A program made the translations under genes and the position numbers. Below are positions 42,116 to 51,567 of a stretch of 64,000 nucleotides of DNA, piece by piece. Source of the stretch: Arsukibacterium sp. (lineage in GTDB: Bacteria; Pseudomonadota; Gammaproteobacteria; Enterobacterales; Alteromonadaceae); assembly GCF_018402695.1 (NCBI RefSeq), contig NZ_JAGYIM010000025.1, forward strand, positions 62,001 to 126,000, written 5' to 3'. Within the stretch, counting starts at the first letter, position 1, and each line of letters opens with the position of its first letter. Below the pieces are notes generated by a model. The model did no database searches. It worked only from the letters and a program-made list of their open reading frames with translations, and was not told the DNA's origin.

Positions 42116-43435
42116 ATGAATAAGCTTCTGGTAGTTTGTTTAAGCCTGTTATTAGCCGCTTGTGGTGGGTCTGACAGTTCAGACGACAATTTGGATACCA
42201 ACATTGCAGAATGCAGTCGCAATGATATTAATAGTCAGTTGTACTGCAAGCTATATGCTGACTACTTATGGTATGACGAACTGAAAACCGGGGTTGATCC
42301 GCTAGCCTTCAGCAGCCCCTCCGCCTATTTAGAACAGGTTATCGCAGACCGGGACCGCTACAGTTTTGTTATGACAGAACAGCAGTATCAGGACCGTTAT
42401 ATTAATGCCGTGTTTTTTGGGTATGGTTTTGCTACTCAGCGTACAGATAATAATAGTGCCTTGCAGGTGCTATATGTTTATGATGCCGGCTCTGCTGCCC
42501 AGCAGGGCTTACGCCGGGCTGATAAAATAATTGAAATTGATGGTATCAGCGTTGCTGAGTGGTTAACCAGGCTGGACGCTGGTACTGCAAGTAATGAAGA
42601 TATATATGGCCCGAATGAAGAGGGTGTAGTGCGGCAATTTGTCTGGCGTAAGCCGGATAATAGCGAGCGGCAGGCAGATTTTGTTAAAGGTACCGTCAGC
42701 ACTAATACCGTTATGCATCGTTCAGTAACTCAGGTTGCAGATAAAACCGTAGGTTATCTGGTTTTTAATACCTTTATTGAATTATCAGAGACGGAACTGG
42801 AGCAGGCCTTCAGCTATTTTTCGCAGCAGAATATTGATGAGCTGGTACTGGATGTTCGCTACAACGGTGGGGGCTTAATCCGGGTTGCCAACCAGCTTAG
42901 CTCACATATTGCTTTGCCAGAATTACAGGGCAACATTTTTGTTAAATATCGCTACAACGACAAGAACACCAGAAAAAATAACAATGTCAGTTTCTCGCTA
43001 GGGGCTGGTCGCACTAACCTGAATCTGCCCCGGGTTTTTGTACTGACCACAGCGGGGAGTTGTTCTTCCAGCGAACTGGTAATCAATGCCCTCAGCCCCT
43101 TTATCGACGTGGTGCAAATTGGCGAGACAACCTGTGGCAAGCCGGTCGGTCAGATACCAGACCGGGTAGGTGACTTCCGGCTGTTTGCGATTAACTTCCA
43201 GACCGTTAATGCCTTAGATTTTGGCGACTACTTTGACGGATTAAGTCCGAATTGCCCGGTAACGGCTACTGTAACCGGCGACTGGGGGGTTAGCGATGAC
43301 CCGCTGTATGCGGAAGCTCTGGCCTACATCAATAACGATAGGTGCACGGAAGTCGTGGTAAGTGGTCAGAATTTACAACAACGGCGCATTATGGAGCCGG
43401 TGCAACCTCAATGGTTACGCTATGACGAGCAATAA
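42116..43435 (+). CDS. S41-family serine protease lipoprotein with PDZ domain
   Basis: A 439-residue lipoprotein (lipobox LAAC, Cys16). After a Ser/Asp-rich linker comes an N-terminal helical region (CKLYADYLWYDEL), a PDZ-like domain (about 100-150, with AGSAAQQGLRRADKIIEIDG) and a tail-specific protease domain: VLDVRYNGGG (244-253), a nucleophile serine at about 317 in TAGSCSSSELV, and the general-base Lys342 in GETTCGKPVG. The Ser/Lys dyad of the C-terminal processing peptidase group is therefore present. Extra cysteines (33, 44, 316, 340, 380, 410) suggest disulfides. The target is unknown. Inserted between purA and motX. Confidence 0.88.
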   Translation: MNKLLVVCLSLLLAACGGSDSSDDNLDTNIAECSRNDINSQLYCKLYADYLWYDELKTGVDPLAFSSPSAYLEQVIADRDRYSFVMTEQQYQDRYINAVFFGYGFATQRTDNNSALQVLYVYDAGSAAQQGLRRADKIIEIDGISVAEWLTRLDAGTASNEDIYGPNEEGVVRQFVWRKPDNSERQADFVKGTVSTNTVMHRSVTQVADKTVGYLVFNTFIELSETELEQAFSYFSQQNIDELVLDVRYNGGGLIRVANQLSSHIALPELQGNIFVKYRYNDKNTRKNNNVSFSLGAGRTNLNLPRVFVLTTAGSCSSSELVINALSPFIDVVQIGETTCGKPVGQIPDRVGDFRLFAINFQTVNALDFGDYFDGLSPNCPVTATVTGDWGVSDDPLYAEALAYINNDRCTEVVVSGQNLQQRRIMEPVQPQWLRYDEQ

Positions 43436-43442
43436 AGCTGTA

Positions 43443-43458
43443 TGGCCTGTTTTTTGCA
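43443..43458 (+). promoter_or_regulatory. Sigma-54-type -24/-12 promoter before motX
   Basis: TGGCCTGTTTTTTGCA has the invariant GG at -24 and GC at -12 with the required ten-base spacing; it matches TGGCACG-N4-TTGCW at nearly all positions. It starts eight bases after the S41 gene stop and 45 bases before the motX ATG, a suitable distance. No enhancer site was recognised upstream, where the sequence is coding. Confidence 0.5.
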
Positions 43459-43502
43459 GGATAATCACTGCTCAGAATTATTTAACGGTTATTTGACGCC
43501 TT

Positions 43503-44132
43503 ATGAAAACAGCGATGCTATTGCCAACTGCCCTGTTGCTGGTTGGATTACTGGTTGCCCCGGCAGCTAGCGCCCAGCAAGTCGATGCGGTGCAACTTTA
43601 CAGTCAGGATGAGCTGTTAGATTTAATTAAAACTAATAGCCACTTACGCCGGGTGCGGGCGGATGATTGCCAGTTGGTCGAGGATATCGAAGCCCGGGCT
43701 GATATTATGCGTCTGCCAGCTTATCAGTTTTTATATGGCGATATGCTGGCCTACGCAGTTTGCGTACCTCGTAATGTTGAGCGGGGCTGGGATTTAATGC
43801 TGCAAGCTGCAGCGCAAGGCTTACCCGAAGCGTTGGAACAGGTTGGCCGTTACTATCATATTGGCCGTTTTGTCCAGGTTGACATAGATAAAGCGCTGGT
43901 GTATCTGCATGAAGCTGCTGCAATGGGCAACCTTAATGCTAAATTGCGCTATGCCCAGTTACTAGTGGATGGTCATGGCTCACCGGTTGATTACGAACAA
44001 AGCTATCGCTGGCTGCATCATGCTATTAGTGCAGACGCTAACACTCATGCTAGAATACAACAACTGTCGCAACAGCTTGCCAAAAAGATGCCGGAGCGGG
44101 TAGTGGCCAATGCCAGACGACCTGTCAAATGA
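43503..44132 (+). CDS. motX: Sodium-type flagellar stator protein MotX
   Basis: A 209-residue periplasmic protein with a signal peptide (cleavage near ASAQQ, residue 24). It matches MotX of Vibrio in LYSQDELLDLIKTNSHLRRVRADDCQLVEDIEARA, AYQFLYGDMLAYAVCV, QLGRYYHIGRFVQ-like (QVGRYYHIGRFVQVDIDKA) and HGSPVDYEQSYRWLHHAI. The body is Sel1-like helical repeats (about 80-185), and the two Cys (56 and 82) may pair. MotX with MotY forms the T ring that anchors PomAB stators on Na+-driven polar flagella. Its place between purA and rnr is the same as in Vibrio cholerae as I recall it. Confidence 0.92.
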   Translation: MKTAMLLPTALLLVGLLVAPAASAQQVDAVQLYSQDELLDLIKTNSHLRRVRADDCQLVEDIEARADIMRLPAYQFLYGDMLAYAVCVPRNVERGWDLMLQAAAQGLPEALEQVGRYYHIGRFVQVDIDKALVYLHEAAAMGNLNAKLRYAQLLVDGHGSPVDYEQSYRWLHHAISADANTHARIQQLSQQLAKKMPERVVANARRPVK

Positions 44133-44200
44133 AATTCATCCACTGTCCCCACTTAGCTGTTACACTCTATATATCAATAAAGGAAAAAAAAGTTTAATTA

Positions 44201-46575
44201 ATGACGGTAAATGATCCGCATCTTGCGCGTGAGCAAGAAAAATACGACAACCCTATCCCCAGCCGCGAATTTATTCTCGAGCATATCGAAAAGCGGCAAC
44301 AACCTGCCTACTTTGACGAACTGGTTACTGAACTCGCTCTTACCGACGACGATGCCATTTTCGCCCTGAAAAAGCGCTTACGGGCGATGGAGCGCGATGG
44401 CCAGCTTATTTTTACCAAAAGTAAACGCTATGGTTTGGTTGACCATATGGACCTGGTAAAAGGCGTGGTAATCGGTCATAGGGAAGGCTTTGGCTTCTTA
44501 AAGCTGGAGCAGGGCGGTCCGGACTGGTATCTGCCTTATCATGAAATGCAGCGGGTGTTGCCAGGCGATAAAGTCCTGGCCACTGCCGCCGCGATGAAGA
44601 GCAAAGACAAAGTAGAAGCCCGCGTCGTGCGGGTGCTCGAGCCTCGCACCGAGCCGGTAGTTGGCCGTTATTACAAGGACTCCGCGGTATGTGTGGTGGT
44701 GCCTGACGACCCGCGCATTACCCAGGATATCATGATCCCCGAGGGCGAACAGGGCGCTGCGCGTCACGGCCAGATTGTATTGGTGGAGATTACCCAGCGC
44801 CCTTCCAAGCGGGTCAGCGCGGTGGGTAAAGTTATTGAAGTACTGGGCGAGCATATGGCGCCTGGCATGGAAATCGAAGTGGCCATTCGCAATCATCAGA
44901 TCCCGCATGAGTTCCCGCAAGCGGTCATGGATCAAGTTTCGAAATACGGTGAGCAGGTACCCGAGGACGCCAAGCTCGGTAGAGTTGATTTGACCAAACT
45001 GCCACTGGTAACCATTGATGGCGAAGATGCCCGCGATTTTGATGATGCCGTATATGCTGAAGCCAAAGACAATGGTGGCTGGAAGCTATGGGTTGCGATT
45101 GCGGATGTCAGTGCCTATGTCAAACCTGACACGCCGCTGGATCGCAGTGCGCTGGAACGGGGTAATTCGGTGTATTTCCCCGACCATGTAGTACCGATGT
45201 TGCCCGAAGCGTTATCCAACGGTCTGTGTTCACTGAATCCGCATACCGACCGCTTATGTTTTGTTGCCGAAATGCACATCAGTGCCAGCGGCAAACTGGA
45301 AAGCTACCAGTTTTACGAAGCCGTTATGCACTCGGCAGCGCGTTTTACTTACAATAAAGTCCATGCCATTTTGCAGGGTGACCCGGAGCTGCGTAAGCAA
45401 TATCAGGCAAACCTGACCAATCTGGAAACACTTTACAGCCTTTATAAAAAGCTCGCTAAGGTGCGTGGGCAACGTGGTGCTATAGAATTTGAAACGGTGG
45501 AAACCCGCTTTATTTTTAACAGTCATCGTAAAATTGAGCAAATTGTGCCGGTGCATCGCAACGAGGCCCATAAAATCATTGAAGAATGTATGATTATGGC
45601 CAACGTTGCCTCGGCCCGCTTTATTGAGAAGCACGAGGCTCAGGCCTTATTCCGGGTGCATGAACGGCCTGATGGCGACCGTTTTGCTAACTTCCGGCGG
45701 TTTTTAGCTGAGTTAGGTATTGAAGCTAACTTATCCAGCGAGCCGACGCCGTTGGAGTTGACTCAGGTGCTGGCCAGTCTGGCTGATCGGCCGGATCGGG
45801 AACTGATAGAAACCACCATGCTGCGCTCAATGAAGCAGGCCGTGTATCAGGGCGATAATCAGGGCCACTTTGGTTTGGCATTGGAAGCATATGCCCACTT
45901 TACTTCACCCATTCGCCGTTATCCGGATTTGGTGTTGCACCGGGCGATTAAAGCGATACTGCTCAGGCAAAACCAGAAAGTAAATGGTGAGCGGGCCTAT
46001 AGCGAAAAAGAAATTACCCATTTTGGCGAGCAGTGTTCAATGACAGAACGCCGGGCCGATGATGCTACCCGTGAGGTATCTGACTGGTTGAAATGTGAGT
46101 ACATGCAGGATCATCTGGGCGCCGAGTTTGACGGTGTGGTAGCGACGGTAACCAACTTTGGTTTATTTGTCCGCTTAAGTGATTTGTACATTGAAGGCCT
46201 GGTGCACGTTACCTCGTTGCAAAACGATTACTACCGCTTCGATGCAGAGCGCCAGGTGCTAAACGGTGAGCATAGTGGTGTCAGTTACCGGATGGGCGAT
46301 CAGGTTAAAGTAAAAGTGCTGGCAGTAAGTTTAGAGTCGCGCAAAATTGATTTAGCTGTGGTGGGCGAGCCAAAACATAATGTCTCGGGCCGGGCAGTAA
46401 AGCCAGCCGTAACGCAGCCTTTGCTGAAAAAGAAGCGAAAGCTGGCGGCGCCGGGCGGCGCGGTGGCAAAGGTGGTGGCAAAGCCGCTGCTAAGCCCGCA
46501 GCGAAGGCAACTGATAAACCTAAAACGGCGAAAAACGGCCCGAAAAAGCCGCGGCGTCGGGCGAAAAAATCCTGA
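44201..46575 (+). CDS. rnr: Ribonuclease R, C-terminal tail frameshifted
   Basis: 3'-5' exonuclease for structured RNA. Order: HTH domain (about 20-85), two cold-shock domains (85-240), RNB catalytic domain (260-590, with [12 protein letters not shown] at about 272-283), S1 domain (about 640-725, [17 protein letters not shown]). The frame used for these does not end at the normal tail: it runs on without stop into rlmB. The expected Lys/Gly/Ala-rich RNase R tail ([18 protein letters not shown] and on to [11 protein letters not shown]) is encoded one base back and stops at TGA 46573-46575. The switch must lie between 46381 and about 46440. With it, the protein would be 791 residues, near the E. 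coli 813. See findings. Confidence 0.85.
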
Positions 46576-46618
46576 TTGGCCAGGCTGGCTAAACAAAAAA
46601 TTTGAGATAAAGCTAACT

Positions 46619-47350
46619 ATGAGCGCAGATTTTGTATTTGGTATTCATGCGGTAAATGCCCTGTTAGAACGGGCGCCGCAGGATATTTTAGAATTGTTTA
46701 TCATGAAAGACCGCGAAGATAAGCGGATGCAACCGCTTATTCAGCAAGCCCGCCAAAACGGTATCTCTATCCAGTTTTGTAACCGCAGAACCCTGGACGA
46801 TATGGTTAATGGCCAGCATCAGGGCATAGTGGCTAAAGCGCGCTTAGCCAGCAGTGGCAATGAAAGTGACCTGGCGACTTTACTTGAGCAAAAAGATAAG
46901 CCGTTTTTATTAGTGCTGGATGGCGTTACCGATCCGCATAATCTGGGTGCAATCTTACGCAGCGCCGATGCTGCCGGGGTGCATGCCGTTATTTCGCCTA
47001 AAGACCGCTCGGCTAAATTAACCTCAGTCGTTCGCAAAGTGGCTTGTGGTGCCGCCGAAGCGGTGCCCTTTATTACTGTGACTAATTTAGCCCGCACCCT
47101 GCGTGAATTGCAGGAAGCCGGCGTCTGGGTGGTAGGCACTGCCGGGGAAACCGATACCACGATTTACCAGGCCGACTTTAAAGGCCCATTGGCATTAGTG
47201 TTGGGCGCTGAAGGTGAAGGCTTACGCCGGTTAACCCGCGAAACCTGCGACAGTCTGGTAAAAATACCAATGTTTGGCTCAGTATCAAGCTTGAATGTGT
47301 CGGTAGCCGCGGGTATCTGCCTGTTCGAAGCAGTACGCCAGCGAAGTTAA
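46619..47350 (+). CDS. rlmB: 23S rRNA (guanosine-2251-2'-O)-methyltransferase RlmB
   Basis: SPOUT-class methyltransferase for Gm2251 in 23S rRNA. The 243-residue length equals E. coli RlmB when started at ATG 46619 ([19 protein letters not shown]). The N-terminal substrate-binding domain is followed by the knotted SPOUT domain with [23 protein letters not shown]-type sequence, [17 protein letters not shown] and [21 protein letters not shown]. The ribosome site is weak (GAGATAAAG). The same reading frame is open upstream through rnr, so an RNase R-RlmB fusion can be read, but the normal protein start is clear. Confidence 0.93.
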   Translation: MSADFVFGIHAVNALLERAPQDILELFIMKDREDKRMQPLIQQARQNGISIQFCNRRTLDDMVNGQHQGIVAKARLASSGNESDLATLLEQKDKPFLLVLDGVTDPHNLGAILRSADAAGVHAVISPKDRSAKLTSVVRKVACGAAEAVPFITVTNLARTLRELQEAGVWVVGTAGETDTTIYQADFKGPLALVLGAEGEGLRRLTRETCDSLVKIPMFGSVSSLNVSVAAGICLFEAVRQRS

Positions 47351-47468
47351 ACTGTTTCAACTTGTTTGGGTTTTAAATTCTTTGCTTTATATTCTGCTTG
47401 TTATTTACCCGCTAACTCCGTAAAATACGCGACCTTCGGCCATACACTCACGTTCCTTGCCTCTATGC

Positions 47469-47494
47469 GAGCCTGGCCGAGCTCACCCGAGGCT
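47469..47494 (+). promoter_or_regulatory. Possible S6:S18-binding leader hairpin
   Basis: Just upstream of rpsF, GCCTGG (47471-47476) can pair with CCGAGGC (47487-47493) leaving a bulged G, and the loop contains CCGAG and ACCCG. The S6-S18 complex is known to bind a leader hairpin with a CCG bulge in this operon in many bacteria. The assignment rests on position and the CCG elements only. Confidence 0.35.
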
Positions 47495-47515
47495 TACTAA
47501 CCGTAAGGAGCTACA

Positions 47516-47911
47516 ATGCGTCATTACGAAATCGTTTTTATGGTTCACCCTGATCAGAGTGAACAAGTGCCTGGCATGATCGAGCGTTACACTGGCTCTA
47601 TCAAAGAAGCGGGCGGTACTATCCACCGTTTGGAAGACTGGGGCCGTCGTCAACTGGCTTACCCAATCCAAAAGCTGCACAAAGCACACTATGTGCTGTT
47701 GAACGTGGAAGCACCACAAACAGTGATTGATGAGCTGGAAACTAACTTCCGTTACAACGATGCTGTATTACGTAACCTGATTATGCGCACTAACGGTGCC
47801 GTAGTTGAGCCATCTCCAATGGCTAAGGTACGTGAAGAGCGTTCACGTGACGAGCGTCCTCGTGACCGTGCTCCTCGTGAAACAGAAGAGCAGGTTGAAA
47901 ACGAAGAGTAA
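47516..47911 (+). CDS. rpsF: 30S ribosomal protein S6
   Basis: A 131-residue S6: [20 protein letters not shown] start, [20 protein letters not shown] and YVLLNVEAP. The C-terminus is acidic with a charged Arg/Asp/Glu run (residues 105-131) where E. coli S6 is glutamylated. TAAGGAG before ATG 47516. First gene of rpsF-priB-rpsR-rplI. Confidence 0.98.
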   Translation: MRHYEIVFMVHPDQSEQVPGMIERYTGSIKEAGGTIHRLEDWGRRQLAYPIQKLHKAHYVLLNVEAPQTVIDELETNFRYNDAVLRNLIMRTNGAVVEPSPMAKVREERSRDERPRDRAPRETEEQVENEE

Positions 47912-47916
47912 GTTTG

Positions 47917-48222
47917 ATGGACAATATCATCGTGCTTAGTGGCGCCGTATGCCGGCACCCTGAACGCAGTGAGAGTCCGGCGGGTATCCCGCACACTGTT
48001 ATCACGATAGAGCATCGCAGCAATCAGCAGGAAGCCGGCCTTAACCGCCAGGCTTATGTCAGAATGCAGGCAGTGTTAAGTGGCACAGTGTTACATCAGC
48101 AAGCTCAAACTTTGACGTTGGGTAGCATGGTAAAGGTTAGCGGGTTTTTAAACCGGCACCAAAACCGCAGTGGTCAGGCAAAACTGGTACTGCACGCCCA
48201 GCAGATTGAACAAATAAGTTAG
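47917..48222 (+). CDS. priB: Primosomal replication protein N, PriB
   Basis: A 101-residue single-stranded-DNA-binding OB-fold protein used in PriA-dependent replication restart. Matching blocks: [40 protein letters not shown] and [13 protein letters not shown] start at ATG 47917; a TTG directly before it is also in frame. Located between rpsF and rpsR as in most gammaproteobacteria. Confidence 0.95.
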   Translation: MDNIIVLSGAVCRHPERSESPAGIPHTVITIEHRSNQQEAGLNRQAYVRMQAVLSGTVLHQQAQTLTLGSMVKVSGFLNRHQNRSGQAKLVLHAQQIEQIS

Positions 48223-48233
48223 GAGACAGACAA

Positions 48234-48461
48234 ATGTCACGTTTTTTCCGTCGCCGTAAATTCTGCCGTTTTTCTGCAGAAGGCACTGTAGAGATTGATT
48301 ACAAAGATACCGCTGTTCTGAAAAACTATGTTACAGAAAGCGGCAAAATCGTACCTAGCCGTATTACTGGTACCAGCGCTAAGTATCAGCGTCAGCTGGC
48401 TCGTGCTATTAAGCGCGCTCGCTACCTGGCCTTGTTGCCGTACAGCGACTCACACAGCTAA
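48234..48461 (+). CDS. rpsR: 30S ribosomal protein S18
   Basis: A 75-residue S18: [42 protein letters not shown] and [20 protein letters not shown]. Binds S6 on the platform of the 30S subunit. Starts 12 bases after priB behind GGAG. Confidence 0.99.
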   Translation: MSRFFRRRKFCRFSAEGTVEIDYKDTAVLKNYVTESGKIVPSRITGTSAKYQRQLARAIKRARYLALLPYSDSHS

Positions 48462-48479
48462 TACAGAAGGGGTATAAGT

Positions 48480-48932
48480 ATGCAAGTTATTCTGTTAGAC
48501 AAAGTCTCCAACCTTGGTGGTTTAGGTGACAATGTTTCTGTTAAGTCTGGTTATGCTCGTAACTTCTTATTCCCACAGGGTAAAGCAGTTCCGGCTAACA
48601 AAGCTAACACTGAAAAGTTCGAACAGCGTCGCGCTGAATTAGAAGCCAAACTGGCTGCTGACTTAGCTGCCGCTAACGACCGCGCTGCTAAGCTGGCAGA
48701 ACTGGCTGAAGTGACTATCGCTTCTAAAGCCGGTGACGAAGGCAAGCTGTTCGGTTCAGTAGGTACCCGCGATATCGCAGATGCCATTACTGAAGCTGGC
48801 GTTAAAGTCACTAAAGCTGAAGTGAAATTACCTAACGGTACTTTACGTGAAACTGGCGAGTTCGACATCGATCTGCAGTTACACGCTGAAGTAGTAGCAA
48901 CCATTAAAGTTGTTATTATCGCAGAAGCCTAA
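48480..48932 (+). CDS. rplI: 50S ribosomal protein L9
   Basis: A 150-residue L9: [22 protein letters not shown] and [14 protein letters not shown] form the N-terminal RNA-binding domain, joined by a long alanine-rich helix (about 45-75) to the C-terminal domain ([15 protein letters not shown]). Last gene of the ribosomal unit. Confidence 0.99.
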   Translation: MQVILLDKVSNLGGLGDNVSVKSGYARNFLFPQGKAVPANKANTEKFEQRRAELEAKLAADLAAANDRAAKLAELAEVTIASKAGDEGKLFGSVGTRDIADAITEAGVKVTKAEVKLPNGTLRETGEFDIDLQLHAEVVATIKVVIIAEA

Positions 48933-48939
48933 GGCTATT

Positions 48940-48962
48940 GGCGCACTGCAATGCAGTGCGCC
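48940..48962 (+). terminator. Hairpin after rplI
   Basis: Perfect 11-base arms GGCGCACTGCA (48940-48950) and TGCAGTGCGCC (48952-48962), starting eight bases after the rplI stop. The T-run that follows is poor (ACTCTGTTCTTT), so termination may be partial or the hairpin may stabilise the message end. Confidence 0.6.
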
Positions 48963-49087
48963 ACTCTGTTCTTTCCCCCGTTTTATCTAACCCTGACCAG
49001 TTCATTTAAAAAAACTCGCAACGTCGCTTTTTATTCTGCCGCTTGCAAGGTAGCATTGCACAGTTATTTCCAATTCTGTCAGGTGTT

Positions 49088-50473
49088 ATGAGCAGTAATA
49101 AAGACAAGCAAGTCGCCGGCCTGAAAATGCCACCGCACTCTATCGAAGCTGAGCAATCTGTGCTGGGCGGTTTAATGCTGGATAACCAGGCCTGGGACCG
49201 GGTGTCAGAAAAGGTGGTTGAGCAGGATTTTTACCTGCGTTCACACCGTTTCATTTTCAGCGCTATGGCGCGGATTGCCGAAGCCAATCAACCCATCGAT
49301 TTAATTACCGTATCCGAAGCATTGGAAGCCAACCAGCAACTGGACGATATTGGTGGTTTTGCTTACCTGGGTGAAATTGCTAAAAACACCCCCAGTGCGG
49401 CCAATATTATGGCCTATGCCGACATCGTACGCGAGCGCGCGGTGGTGCGCGATATGATAGCGGTAGCCCATGATATTGCTGATGCCGGTTACGACACCCA
49501 GGGCCGCACCAGTGCCGAGCTGTTGGATTTCGCTGAAAGTAAGGTGTTTAAAATTGCCGAGCAGCGGGCTAATGCTAATGAAGGCCCCGAGCCGATTAAC
49601 AATATTCTGGCCAAAACCATCGATAAAATCGACGCGCTGTTTCGCTCGCCGCAAACCGGCATTACCGGTTTATCATCGGGTTATATGGACCTGGATAAAA
49701 TGACCAATGGCTTTCAGCCATCTGATTTAATCATCGTCGCGGCCCGGCCATCAATGGGTAAAACCACCTTTGCCATGAACCTGTGCGAGCATGCGGCTAT
49801 TACCAGTGATAAGCCGGTGCTGATATTCAGTCTGGAGATGCCGTCCGATCAGATTATGATGCGGATGCTGGCCTCGTTAGGACGGATAAATCAGACCAAA
49901 GTACGTACCGGCCAGCTGGAGGATGAAGATTGGGCGCGGTTATCTTCAGCCATTGAATTGCTGAACAGCAAAGGCAAAATGTATATCGACGATGCCTCTG
50001 GCCTGACCCCGACTGAAGTGCGCTCGCGGGCCCGGCGGGTGGCGCGTGAGCATGGTGGCCTGAGTATGATTATGGTCGACTACTTACAATTAATGACCGT
50101 GCCAGGCTTAAGTGAAAACCGCACCCTGGAAATTGCTGAAATTTCCCGCTCGTTAAAGTCGTTAGCCAAAGAGTTGAAAGTGCCGGTAATTGCGTTATCG
50201 CAGCTAAACCGGGGCCTGGAGCAACGTGCCGATAAACGCCCGGTCAACTCAGACTTACGGGAGTCCGGCTCTATTGAGCAGGATGCCGACTTAATTATGT
50301 TTATCTACCGGGACGAGGTTTACCATGAAGACAGTGCCGAAAAAGGCCTGGCTGAAATTATTATTGGTAAGCAGCGAAACGGCCCTATCGGCAAAGTGCG
50401 CTTAACCTTCCATGGCCATTTCTCACGCTTTGACAACTATGCGGGCAGCGCCCGCTTCGAGGACGAGTATTAA
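49088..50473 (+). CDS. dnaB: Replicative DNA helicase DnaB
   Basis: Hexameric fork helicase. The 461-residue protein starts at ATG 49088 (SSNKDKQVAGLKMPPHSIEAEQ); a longer frame from TTG 49043 is not family-like. N-terminal domain with AEQSVLGGLMLDNQAWD, RecA-like C-terminal domain with Walker A ARPSMGKTTFAMN (about 218-230), VDYLQLMTV (Walker B) and LSQLNRGLEQRADKRP. The stop codon overlaps the alr start by one base. No intein is present. Confidence 0.98.
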   Translation: MSSNKDKQVAGLKMPPHSIEAEQSVLGGLMLDNQAWDRVSEKVVEQDFYLRSHRFIFSAMARIAEANQPIDLITVSEALEANQQLDDIGGFAYLGEIAKNTPSAANIMAYADIVRERAVVRDMIAVAHDIADAGYDTQGRTSAELLDFAESKVFKIAEQRANANEGPEPINNILAKTIDKIDALFRSPQTGITGLSSGYMDLDKMTNGFQPSDLIIVAARPSMGKTTFAMNLCEHAAITSDKPVLIFSLEMPSDQIMMRMLASLGRINQTKVRTGQLEDEDWARLSSAIELLNSKGKMYIDDASGLTPTEVRSRARRVAREHGGLSMIMVDYLQLMTVPGLSENRTLEIAEISRSLKSLAKELKVPVIALSQLNRGLEQRADKRPVNSDLRESGSIEQDADLIMFIYRDEVYHEDSAEKGLAEIIIGKQRNGPIGKVRLTFHGHFSRFDNYAGSARFEDEY

Positions 50474-51558
50474 TGTCGCGCCGGCCGGTAGCTCAAATTA
50501 ATCTGGCGGCCCTTAGCCATAATTTACAACGAGTGCAGCAGCTGGCACCGGCCAGTAAGATATTGGCAGTATTAAAAGCCAATGCCTATGGCCATGGCCT
50601 GGTTAAAGTGGCCCAGACATTAACGGCAGCGGATGCGTTTGCTGTCGCCCGGATAGATGAAGCGTTGGCGCTGCGTACCGCTGGTATTGTTAAACCGATA
50701 GTGCTGCTGGAAGGGTTTTACGAAGCCGCTGAACTGCCAATCCTGTTAGCAAATAACCTGCAAACGGTGGTGCATAATGAGCTGCAATTGCAGGCACTTG
50801 AGCAAACTGCATTTGATGGTCAGCTGAAGGTATGGTTAAAAATTGATACTGGTATGCACCGTTTAGGTATTACACCTGAGCGGTTTGACGAGTTCTACCG
50901 AAGACTATGGCAGTGTCAGGCAGTGCAGCCGGGCATTCGCTTGATGAGCCATTTTTGCTGTGCCGATATGCCGGGCTCTGCCAAAACAGCAGAACAACTG
51001 GCTTTGTTTCAACAGCTTTGCACCGATAAAGCCGAGCAACAAAGCCTGGCGAATAGTGCAGCAATAATCAGCTTGCCACAGAGTCATGGCGACTGGGTGC
51101 GGCCCGGCTTAATGCTACACGGTATTTCGCCACTACCCGATAAGCTCGGCCAGCAGCATCAGTTACAACCGGTTATGCGCTTAAGTAGCCGCTTAATTGC
51201 TATGCGTCAGGTTCAAGCTGGCGAAACGGTAGGCTATGGCGGCACCTGGCGGGCGGAGCAAACAACGTGGATTGGCGTTATTGCCATTGGCTATGGCGAT
51301 GGTTACCCGCGTCATGCTATTAACGGTACCCCAGTATGGCTTGCCGGACGCGAAGTAAAGCTGGTGGGCAGAGTGTCAATGGATATGATCACCGTTGACC
51401 TTGGTGATGCGCCAACAGAAAGTATTGGTGATGAAGCGGTGTTGTGGGGCCCGGAGCTGGCCATTGAACGGGTGGCGCAATGCGCTGAGACCATTCCTTA
51501 TGAGCTGCTATGTAACATTACGCCGCGGGTTGATTATCAGTACATAACCAGGCAGTAG
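50473..51558 (+). CDS. alr: Alanine racemase
   Basis: PLP enzyme making D-alanine for peptidoglycan. The 361-residue protein has the PLP lysine Lys35 in VLKANAYGHGL, the LKIDTGMHRLG block, and the catalytic Tyr in GYGGTWRAEQ; VSMDMITVDLG and GDEAVLWG follow. The start ATG shares its A with the dnaB stop (TAATG), giving a coupled dnaB-alr pair as in E. coli. Confidence 0.96.
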   Translation: MSRRPVAQINLAALSHNLQRVQQLAPASKILAVLKANAYGHGLVKVAQTLTAADAFAVARIDEALALRTAGIVKPIVLLEGFYEAAELPILLANNLQTVVHNELQLQALEQTAFDGQLKVWLKIDTGMHRLGITPERFDEFYRRLWQCQAVQPGIRLMSHFCCADMPGSAKTAEQLALFQQLCTDKAEQQSLANSAAIISLPQSHGDWVRPGLMLHGISPLPDKLGQQHQLQPVMRLSSRLIAMRQVQAGETVGYGGTWRAEQTTWIGVIAIGYGDGYPRHAINGTPVWLAGREVKLVGRVSMDMITVDLGDAPTESIGDEAVLWGPELAIERVAQCAETIPYELLCNITPRVDYQYITRQ

Positions 51559-51567
51559 CCCGGTCTT

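Noticed and set aside
44201-47350. A true, conserved RNase R-RlmB fusion protein.
   Set aside because: The junction sequence is the out-of-frame reading of a normal RNase R tail, and RlmB has its own start at 46619; a frameshift explains it better.
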